This document shows, in pieces, positions 1 through 5,865 of a stretch of 15,309 nt of DNA. The position numbers and the translations under genes are program-made. Positions within the stretch are counted from its first letter, which is position 1. Each line of letters opens with the position of its first letter. The stretch comes from Actinomycetes bacterium (GTDB lineage: Bacteria; Actinomycetota; Acidimicrobiia; Acidimicrobiales; RAAP-2): NCBI GenBank assembly GCA_021801615.1, contig JAJYXS010000144.1, forward strand, positions 1 to 15,309, read 5' to 3'. The notes beneath the pieces were generated by a model. It saw nothing but the letters and a program-made list of their open reading frames with translations, was not told the origin of the DNA and did no database searches.

Positions 1-1374
1 GCCGACTGGGAGCCAGCCGTCGCCCCGGACCCCGCCGGCTTCGTCGCGACGACCGTGGCCGTCGACCCTTCCACCTGGTCGACCACGTCGGCCGCGGTGC
101 TCGCCGAGGCCGCCGACGCCGGCATGCTCGTCGTGGGGCGCGACCGCACGCTCGCGGCGACGGGCGTCGCGGCCACGCTCCCGCTCCCCGGCGGGCTCGA
201 GGACGCCGAGGCGCTCCCTGCGGTGCGCGCCTGGCTCGCAGCGGTCGAGCACACCGATGGCGCCGAGCGCCGCACGCCCTCGACAGGACCTCCGGGCGCG
301 ATGGCGATCGGGGCCTTCCCGTTCGAGCGCGCGTCGCCGGCCTTTCTCGTGGTCCCCTCGGCGACCTGGTGCCGGGACGGCCGCGGCCGCGTCTGGCGGG
401 TGGAGGTCCGCCAGCGCGCGCAGCGCGCGCAGAGCCAGGCCGGCCCCGCACGCCGGCCTGGCCGCCTCGAAGACGAGGCCCGGGGGACCACGGTGGGCGG
501 AGCGGACCCGGGCGCCGCCGCTCGAGAACCCTGCGAGCTCGAGCAGGTCCCGGAGCCGGCTGGCTACCTCGACGCCGTCTCGCACGCGCTCGGCGACATC
601 CGAGACGGCGTGCTGCGCAAGGTCGTCCTCGGCCGCATGGTGCGGCTCCAGCTCCCCGACTGGCCGGTGCCGTCCCGGCTGCTGCGCACGCTGTGGGACG
701 ACGACGACGTGTTCCTCGCGTTCTCCGTCCCGACCCCGACGGGCAGGCTGGTCGGCGCCTCCCCGGAGCTCGTGATCGCACGGCGTGGGAGGAACGTCAC
801 CTCCCACGCGTTCGCGGGAACCGTCGGGCTCCTGGACCCCGGCGCGAGCGGCGACGGCCAACGCCTGCTCGACTCGATGAAGGACCGAACCGAGCACGAG
901 CTGGTCGTCGAGGAGATCGTCGGCGCGCTGGGACCCCGCTGCGCGGACCTGCAGGTCCCAGAGGAGCCCACGGTGGTTCGCCTGCGCTCCGACGCTCGGC
1001 TCGGGACGCTCATCCGCGGGACGCTCACGGCGAGGCCGTCTCCAGGCGGCACAGCGCTCACGCTGCTCGCGCTCCTGCATCCCACGCCGGCGGTCGGCGG
1101 CGTGCCGCGCGCCGCCGCGCTCGATCTGATCGCCGCGCTCGAGGCCGCGCCTCGCGGCTACTGGGCCGGCGCGGTCGGCTGGACGGACGGCGCGGGCGAC
1201 GGGGAGTGGGTCCTCGGGATCCGCTCGGTCGAGCTCGAGGGGCGGCGCGCGCTCGTCCGGGCGGGCGCCGGGATCGTGGCGACCTCGGACCCTCGAGCCG
1301 AGCTCGCCGAGACGAACGTCAAGCTCCGTCCGGTGCTCGACGCGCTCTGGCCGGGAGCGTCCGCGCTGCTCTGA
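1..1374 (+). CDS. Isochorismate synthase (MenF/EntC family), 5' partial
   Basis: A chorismate-binding enzyme that converts chorismate to isochorismate, the entry step to menaquinone or catechol siderophores. The frame is open to the left edge. The residues before the first possible GTG (position 55) look like the same strand of the N-terminal fold, and there is no Shine-Dalgarno site before that GTG, so the true start is probably upstream. Of 457 visible residues, the C-terminal half carries the family signature: LRKVVLGR with the likely general-base Lys207; GASPEL with the likely general-acid Glu256; then AFAGTVG, DRTEHELVVEEI, HPTPAVGGVP, a GAVGW...GDGEWVLGIR block typical of isochorismate synthases rather than anthranilate or aminodeoxychorismate synthases, and GAGIVATSDPRAELAE. 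Residues near 130-165 form a poorly conserved linker rich in Arg, Ala and Gln. Its 3' end overlaps the convergent kinase gene by 56 bases. MenF and EntC/DhbC roles cannot be separated from this sequence. Confidence 0.9.
   Translation, partial: ADWEPAVAPDPAGFVATTVAVDPSTWSTTSAAVLAEAADAGMLVVGRDRTLAATGVAATLPLPGGLEDAEALPAVRAWLAAVEHTDGAERRTPSTGPPGAMAIGAFPFERASPAFLVVPSATWCRDGRGRVWRVEVRQRAQRAQSQAGPARRPGRLEDEARGTTVGGADPGAAAREPCELEQVPEPAGYLDAVSHALGDIRDGVLRKVVLGRMVRLQLPDWPVPSRLLRTLWDDDDVFLAFSVPTPTGRLVGASPELVIARRGRNVTSHAFAGTVGLLDPGASGDGQRLLDSMKDRTEHELVVEEIVGALGPRCADLQVPEEPTVVRLRSDARLGTLIRGTLTARPSPGGTALTLLALLHPTPAVGGVPRAAALDLIAALEAAPRGYWAGAVGWTDGAGDGEWVLGIRSVELEGRRALVRAGAGIVATSDPRAELAETNVKLRPVLDALWPGASALL
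412..462. repeat. Tandem 9-mer plus perfect 11-bp inverted repeat inside menF-like linker
   Basis: CAGCGCGCG occurs twice in tandem at 412-429. Just after it lies a perfect inverted repeat with arms GCCAGGCCGGC (434-444) and GCCGGCCTGGC (452-462) and a 7-base loop. Both fall in the non-conserved linker of the isochorismate synthase. The repeats are read directly; any function is unknown. Confidence 0.75.
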
Positions 1375-2866
1375 GCCCGAGCGCGGGCAGGGCAGGCAAG
1401 GCCAGCGGGCCGAGGCCCGGAGCGGTCGCGTCGATCAGCGGCACCTCCACGCCGAAGACGTTGCCCTCGTGGTCCGTGCGCGGCTGGACCCACGCCCGTC
1501 CGCCGAGCGCCTCGGCGATCGCTCGCACGATCGAGAGCCCGAGCCCCACACCCTCGCCCGTGCGGGCCCGGTCGCCGCGGTAGAAGCGGTCGAAGATCCG
1601 CGCACGCCGCTCGGCTGTGAGGCCCGGGCCCTCGTCGACGACGCGCAGGACGCCCATGCCGCCCGCCGCGGACACCTCCACCCGGACGGGAGTGCCGGGG
1701 GCCGTGTGCACGAGGGCGTTCTGGACGAGGTTGTGGGCGACTTGGGCGAGGCGGTCCCGGTCTCCCGCGACCGTCACCGGCTCGGGTGCGACCAGCTCGA
1801 CGCGGCGGTCCGGATCGGCCAGCTGCGCGTCGTCGACCGCGTCCCGGCAGACCCTGCGCAGGTCCACCGGCGCGCGCTCGAGCGGGCGACCCTGGTCCAG
1901 GCGCGCGAGAAGGAGCAGATCGTCGACGAGCCCGCTCATCCTCGCAGCCTCGCGCTCCACGCGGCGCAGTGCCCTCGTGCGCTCCTGCTCGTCCGCGAAG
2001 ACCCCCTTGCGCAGCAGCTCCGCGTACCCGCGGATCGAGGTGAGCGGGGTACGCAGCTCGTGGGACGCGTCCGCCACGAACTGGCGCAGACGGGCCTCGG
2101 ACTCGGACTTCCCCGCGAAGGCGCTCTCGATCTGGGCAAGCATCGCGTTCAAGGCAGCGCCGAGGCGCCCGACCTCGGTCTCGGCGTCGGCCGGCTCGAT
2201 GCGTCGGCCGAGGTCACCGCCCGAGGCGATCTCACCCGCCGTCTTCGCCATGTCGTCCAGCGGGCGAAGCCCCCGCCGAACGGTCCACAGCGCGAGCACG
2301 CAGAGCGCGAGCAGCACGGCCGCGGAGACGCCGATCACGATGCGGACGAGCGACGCCATGGTCGCGTCGGTCTGCTCGAGCGGCACGGCGACGATCACGG
2401 TGCCCTGCGGGACGCGCGACGCGTCCGCGCGGTAGGCGGTCCCGTCCGTTGCGGTGAGTGTGAAGTTGTAGGGGTTCGGGCGGTACGGACCCTGGACCGG
2501 ACCGATGTCGTGGGAGATGCGGATCGAGCGGGGCACGACCGGACGGGGTGTGGGGCGGAGAGGGGTCCCTGGGGTGTGTGTCACGACCGACGGGCGTGTC
2601 ACAACCACCCTGCCCGCGCGGTCGAGCACGATCACGTAGACCTCCGGTCCGAGCCGGTCGTCGATCGCCTCGGGCGTCGGCAGGTACCCGCGCCGGTGTG
2701 CGTAGCGCAGGTAACGGACCGCCTCGTGCCGGGCGACCGCGAGCTGGGAGTCCAGGCGGCCGTAGAGGAAGGAGCGAAGCGCCGTGTAGGTGACGATGTC
2801 CGAGACGCCCAAGCCGATGACCAGCAGCGCCGCCATCGCGAACGTCAGCCGACGCCGGAGGCGCAC
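1319..2866 (-). CDS. Sensor histidine kinase (HAMP-HisKA-HATPase_c)
   Basis: A membrane sensor kinase of 515 residues, partner of the response regulator directly upstream. Order: short basic N-terminus; membrane segment about 8-30; an external sensor region about 31-165; second membrane segment about 171-193; HAMP linker; HisKA with SHELRTP and phospho-acceptor His269; HATPase_c with N-box NLVQNA, G1 VDEGPGL, F-box FDRFYRGD and G2 GVGLGLSI. The GTG start at 2866 follows the regulator stop by 6 bases and has a TGAGG ribosome-binding stretch overlapping that stop. The sensor region is rich in Pro, Arg and Tyr with no recognisable domain, so the signal is unknown. After the ATPase domain there is a tail of about 35 residues rich in Ala, Leu, Pro and Arg. 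Its last 56 coding bases run antisense over the end of the isochorismate synthase gene. The family is certain; the specific system is not. Confidence 0.95.
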   Translation of the reverse strand: MRLRRRLTFAMAALLVIGLGVSDIVTYTALRSFLYGRLDSQLAVARHEAVRYLRYAHRRGYLPTPEAIDDRLGPEVYVIVLDRAGRVVVTRPSVVTHTPGTPLRPTPRPVVPRSIRISHDIGPVQGPYRPNPYNFTLTATDGTAYRADASRVPQGTVIVAVPLEQTDATMASLVRIVIGVSAAVLLALCVLALWTVRRGLRPLDDMAKTAGEIASGGDLGRRIEPADAETEVGRLGAALNAMLAQIESAFAGKSESEARLRQFVADASHELRTPLTSIRGYAELLRKGVFADEQERTRALRRVEREAARMSGLVDDLLLLARLDQGRPLERAPVDLRRVCRDAVDDAQLADPDRRVELVAPEPVTVAGDRDRLAQVAHNLVQNALVHTAPGTPVRVEVSAAGGMGVLRVVDEGPGLTAERRARIFDRFYRGDRARTGEGVGLGLSIVRAIAEALGGRAWVQPRTDHEGNVFGVEVPLIDATAPGLGPLALPALPALGLRAARTLPARARRAPDGA

Positions 2867-2872
2867 GTCGCC

Positions 2873-3568
2873 TCAGCTCTTCTTCACGCGCAGGCTGTAG
2901 CCCACGCCTCGTACGGTGTGGATCAGCGGCGGACCGCCGCCCTCGTCGAGCTTCTTGCGGATGTAGCTGATGTAGGTCTCGACGATGCTCGCGTCTCCCT
3001 CGAAGGAGTAGTCCCACACATGGTCGAGGATCTCGGACTTGGGCACCACCCGCCGGGGGTGCTCGAGCAGGTACTCGAGGACCCGGAACTCGGTCGCGGT
3101 GAGCTCGATCGGACGGCCGTCGCGCCACACCTCGTGCGTGTCGACGTTCATCACGAGGTCGGCGTAGCGCAGCTCGGAGGCGTCGGGACCCTCGTGGCCG
3201 GCGCGGCGCAGCACCGCCCGGACCCGCGCGACGAGCTCTTCGAGGCTGAAGGGCTTCGTGACGTAGTCGTCGGCCATCCCAAGACCGAGGACCTTGTCCT
3301 CGGTGCTGTCGCGCGCCGTCAGGAAGACGACCGGGACGGTCACGCCGCTCTCACGCAGGCGGCGGCACACCTCGGTCCCGTCGAGGTCCGGCATCATCAC
3401 GTCGAGCATGACGAGGTCGTGACGACCGGGCGCCACGAGCTGCAGCGCCTCCCTCCCGGACCCCGCGACCTCCACCTGGAAGCCCTCGAAACGGAGCGCG
3501 GCGGCGAGCAGGTCCGTGATGAACGGCTCGTCGTCGACGACGAGGATCCGCTCTCCTCCCGGGCTCAT
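2873..3568 (-). CDS. OmpR/PhoB-family response regulator
   Basis: A DNA-binding response regulator of 231 residues. The receiver domain (about 7-120) has acidic pair Asp12-Asp13, phospho-acceptor Asp56 in MLDVMMPD, Thr84 in FLTARD and Lys105 in TKPF. The C-terminal winged helix (about 135-230) ends in VRGVGYSL as in OmpR/PhoB proteins. The frame is open further upstream, but the ATG at 3568 starts exactly where the receiver fold begins and shares an ATGA overlap with the stop of the glycosyltransferase gene. A purine-rich GGAGAG lies just before it. The kinase gene follows after 6 bases. Oddity: the segment before DDY reads GLGMADDY, one residue shorter than the usual GLxxGADDY, so the Gly is missing at the end of helix 4. 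It probably controls envelope genes, inferred only from its neighbours. Confidence 0.96.
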   Translation of the reverse strand: MSPGGERILVVDDEPFITDLLAAALRFEGFQVEVAGSGREALQLVAPGRHDLVMLDVMMPDLDGTEVCRRLRESGVTVPVVFLTARDSTEDKVLGLGMADDYVTKPFSLEELVARVRAVLRRAGHEGPDASELRYADLVMNVDTHEVWRDGRPIELTATEFRVLEYLLEHPRRVVPKSEILDHVWDYSFEGDASIVETYISYIRKKLDEGGGPPLIHTVRGVGYSLRVKKS

Positions 3569-4344
3569 CTCTCCATGATCGCAGACGCACGCGGACCCGT
3601 CCGAGCGTCGTTGCGCCGCGCGCCGCCGGCCAGGCGTCCGGCGAGACGGCCGATGCCCCACCACGCGACCAGGAAGAGCGCCTCGAGGACGATCGCGGAC
3701 GACATCTTCGACTCGCCGGCCACGCGGTCGACGAAGCTGATGGGCACCTCGGCGATGGGCGCGCCGGCCTGCTTCGCGCGGTAGGTCATCTCGATCTGGA
3801 ACCCGTAGCCGTCGGCCCGGATGCGGTCGAGGTCGAGCCGTCTCAGCACCGACGCGGCGTACACGCGGAACCCCGCCGTCGAGTCCTTCACCCCGAGGCC
3901 GAGCACCGCGTCCGCATACCGGTTGCCGCCCCACGACAGCAGGTGCCGGTACCACGACCAGTTCGGGATCGACCCGCCCGGGACGTAGCGGGAGCCGACC
4001 ACCACCTCGTAGCCGTCCTCGAGCGGCGCGACGAGCGCTGGGAGGGAGGCGGGGTCGTGGGAGAAGTCCGCGTCCATCTCGACACAGGCGTCGTAGCCGG
4101 CCTCGAGGCCCCAGCGAAAACCGGCGCGGTAGGCGCTCCCGAGGCCCGACTTCTGCTTGCGCCGCAGGACGTGGACGTCCCCGAGCTCGACCCCGACCTT
4201 CTGGGCGAGGTCGGCCGTGCCGTCGGGGCTCCCGTCGTCGACGACGAGCACCCCCGCATCGGGGAGCGCGGCGTGCACCTGGCGCAGGAGCGTCTCGATG
4301 TTCAGCGCCTCGTTGTAGGTCGGCACCACGACCAGGACCCGCAC
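3565..4344 (-). CDS. GT2 polyprenol-phosphate mannosyltransferase (Ppm1/Dpm1-like)
   Basis: A family 2 glycosyltransferase of 259 residues, most like actinobacterial polyprenol-monophosphomannose synthase. That enzyme moves mannose from GDP-mannose to polyprenyl phosphate at the inner face of the membrane, supplying lipid-linked mannose for lipoglycans and protein mannosylation. Seen: VVPTYNE at the N-terminus, VVDDGSPDGT, the metal-binding DAD at 91-93 within EMDADFSHDP, VVGSRYVPGG, GYGFQIEMTYRA and SFVDRVAGESKMS. There is no polytopic C-terminal GtrA-like domain and no fused apolipoprotein N-acyltransferase, so it is the single-domain form. The GTG at 4344 is chosen because the Rossmann strand starts there and a TANNNT hexamer lies 8 bases before it; longer readings of this frame are shadow sequence. 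It overlaps the regulator gene by 4 bases and probably leads a three-gene operon. The exact sugar and acceptor are inferred. Confidence 0.9.
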   Translation of the reverse strand: MRVLVVVPTYNEALNIETLLRQVHAALPDAGVLVVDDGSPDGTADLAQKVGVELGDVHVLRRKQKSGLGSAYRAGFRWGLEAGYDACVEMDADFSHDPASLPALVAPLEDGYEVVVGSRYVPGGSIPNWSWYRHLLSWGGNRYADAVLGLGVKDSTAGFRVYAASVLRRLDLDRIRADGYGFQIEMTYRAKQAGAPIAEVPISFVDRVAGESKMSSAIVLEALFLVAWWGIGRLAGRLAGGARRNDARTGPRASAIMER

Positions 4345-4352
4345 GCCGTCGC

Positions 4353-4358
4353 AGCTTA
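4353..4358 (-). promoter_or_regulatory. Probable -10 element (TAAGCT), leaderless transcript of the GT2 operon
   Basis: On the minus strand TAAGCT ends 8 bases before the GTG at 4344, and no Shine-Dalgarno site is present. This fits the TANNNT -10 motif of leaderless actinobacterial genes. No convincing -35 is seen. The 96-base divergent gap (4345-4440) holds nothing else I can identify. Confidence 0.45.
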
Positions 4359-4440
4359 GGGCCGGGCACGCCTGGCCGGGCGAGCGGGCCGCAGCCTCCG
4401 GAGATCGGCCCGGACCCTGGTCGCGTGGAAGCATTGAACC

Positions 4441-5823
4441 GTGGAGCCACCGCGCCAGCCTTCGGACGCGCCCACGGCCGACGAGCCGCCCGGCGCAGGC
4501 GTGCACGCGACGCCCGGGGGGAGCCCGGCCGGCCGGGATGAGGGCCCCGCGGCCGGCGGCAACGCGGGGACGCCGAGCCTGGATGAGGGCCCCGCGGCCG
4601 GCGGCAATAGGAGGACGCCGAGCCTGGATGAGGGCCCCGCGGCCGGCGGCAATAGGAGGACGCCGGACCGGGATGCCAGCGCGGCGCGGCGCGACCGGTT
4701 GCTCCGGTGGTGGCACTCCCCGCCGCTGCGGGTGGTCGTCGCGCTCTTGCTGCTCTTCTTCGTCCTCGAGTACGTGCTCCTGCCGGACGCCGCGAATGCC
4801 CGTCGCTCGTTGTACCTGCTCGGCCGCGTGAACATCGTCGGTCTGCTGATCGGCGTCGCGCTCGAGGCCGCCGCGCTCTTCTCCTACGCCGAGCTCACCC
4901 ACACGGTGCTGTCGCCAGGCGCTCCCCACCGCTTCTTGCTGTTCCGCGTGAACATGTCCAGCCTGGCGGTGAGCCACGTGGTGCCCGGGGGGACCGCCCC
5001 GGGCACCGCCGTCGCGTACCGGCTCCTCACCGACCTCGACGTGCCCAGCAGCACCGCGGCCTTCGGGCTCGCGACCCAGGGCGTCGGGTCGGCGGTCATG
5101 CTGAACGCGATCTTCTTCCTCGCGCTGTTCATCTCCATCCCGCTCACCGGCTACAACCCGCTCTACGGCTTCGCTGCCCTCGTCGGGCTGATCCTCTTCG
5201 CACTGTTCGCAGGCACCGTGCTGCTCCTCACCCGCGGGCAGCGCAGGGCGCTCGAGCACCTGCACGACTGGGCCGGGAAGATCCCCCTCGTGAACGCGGA
5301 CAAGGTCACGTCGCTCGTCCAGACGATCGCCGATCGCCTCCAGGTCCTGCTGCGCGACCGGTCGCTCCTCCTCCACGCCACGATGTGGGCGGCCGCCAAT
5401 TGGCTGTTCGACGCGGCCTCGCTGTGGGTGTTCGTGCTCTCCTTCGGCCACCTGGTCTCGCCGGTCGACCTCCTCGTCGCCTACGGCCTCGCGAACATCC
5501 TCGCCTTCATCCCGATCACCCCGAGCGGCCTCGGCGTGGTGGAAGGCGTCCTCATCTCCACCTTGCGCGGTTTCCACGTCCCGCTCACCGTGGCGACCCT
5601 CGGGGTGCTCTCCTACCGGCTCGTGAACTTCTGGCTTCCCATCCCCGCGGGCGGAGCCGCGTACCTGTCGCTCAGACGAAGGAGCGACGTCTCGGCCAAG
5701 CGCAAGCTGCGCATCCGGCTCCACCGGGGCCGCGCGCACCAGGCGGACAGCGGCGGCGAGCAGACCGGCGAACCCTCGGAACAGGAGCACGCGAGCAACG
5801 CGAGCGGGCGGCCTCGCCGATAG
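4441..5823 (+). CDS. UPF0104 / LPG-synthase-TM-like integral membrane protein
   Basis: A polytopic membrane protein of 460 residues from the lysylphosphatidylglycerol synthase transmembrane (YbhN, UPF0104) family. Members without the soluble MprF domain are of uncertain function; some are suspected lipid or glycolipid flippases. Residues 1-90 are hydrophilic and probably disordered, with three copies of a 15-residue Asp-Glu-Gly-Pro-Ala-rich repeat (33-77). About seven membrane segments follow (near 97-117, 129-151, 208-235, 241-263, 309-335, 343-362, 380-411). Family landmarks are VVPGGTAPGTAVAYRLL and PITPSGLGVVEGVL. There is no C-terminal aminoacyl-transferase domain; the tail is basic, then Ser/Glu-rich. 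The GTG at 4441 is the first start in the divergent gap, with only a weak AAGCAT -10-like hexamer before it. Starting divergently next to a polyprenol-phosphate mannosyltransferase, it could help move a lipid-linked glycan, but that is inference. Confidence 0.85.
   Translation: MEPPRQPSDAPTADEPPGAGVHATPGGSPAGRDEGPAAGGNAGTPSLDEGPAAGGNRRTPSLDEGPAAGGNRRTPDRDASAARRDRLLRWWHSPPLRVVVALLLLFFVLEYVLLPDAANARRSLYLLGRVNIVGLLIGVALEAAALFSYAELTHTVLSPGAPHRFLLFRVNMSSLAVSHVVPGGTAPGTAVAYRLLTDLDVPSSTAAFGLATQGVGSAVMLNAIFFLALFISIPLTGYNPLYGFAALVGLILFALFAGTVLLLTRGQRRALEHLHDWAGKIPLVNADKVTSLVQTIADRLQVLLRDRSLLLHATMWAAANWLFDAASLWVFVLSFGHLVSPVDLLVAYGLANILAFIPITPSGLGVVEGVLISTLRGFHVPLTVATLGVLSYRLVNFWLPIPAGGAAYLSLRRRSDVSAKRKLRIRLHRGRAHQADSGGEQTGEPSEQEHASNASGRPRR
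4537..4671. repeat. Three 45-bp in-frame tandem repeats in the N-terminus of the UPF0104 protein
   Basis: Units begin at 4537, 4582 and 4627, each starting GATGAGGGCCCC. They encode DEGPAAGGNAGTPSL, then DEGPAAGGNRRTPSL, then DEGPAAGGNRRTPDR. Units 2 and 3 are nearly identical in DNA, including an AATAGGAGG stretch absent from unit 1, which points to recent duplication of the unit. Copy number probably varies between strains (inference). Confidence 0.95.
4980..5007. repeat. Perfect 11-bp inverted repeat within the conserved PGG motif of the UPF0104 gene
   Basis: Arms GGTGCCCGGGG (4980-4990) and CCCCGGGCACC (4997-5007) flank a 6-base loop. The arms encode the conserved VPGGTAPGT segment, so the symmetry may simply be a by-product of the Pro/Gly codons. 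Confidence 0.7.
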
Positions 5824-5858
5824 CCGGTAGGCGATCACCGATGGCCGGCAGGCGAGCC
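5817..5858. repeat. Two imperfect 21-bp tandem copies at the UPF0104 / ppk convergent junction
   Basis: Copy 1 (5817-5837) and copy 2 (5838-5858) both follow CCGATRGCCGGYAGGCGA and differ at four of 21 positions. Copy 1 contains the TAG stop of the membrane-protein gene. The 42-base gap before the ppk stop is almost filled by this repeat; no T-run or strong terminator hairpin is seen. Confidence 0.7.
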
Positions 5859-5865
5859 GCGGCCC

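Noticed and set aside
1469..3784. A 771-codon plus-strand open frame antisense to the kinase and regulator
   Set aside because: Mirrors the codon pattern of the real genes; composition is typical of antisense shadow frames.
3569..4450. Response regulator extended to a 525-residue fusion with upstream sequence
   Set aside because: The upstream part is a frame-shifted reading of the glycosyltransferase. The ATG at 3568 starts the receiver domain with an ATGA overlap.
4537..4671. CRISPR-like array
   Set aside because: The units are contiguous, in-frame and without spacers, inside a protein-coding gene.
4345..5838. Glycosyltransferase extended N-terminally to 757 residues
   Set aside because: The extension is antisense to the UPF0104 membrane protein, including its mirrored repeats. 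The GT2 fold begins at 4344.
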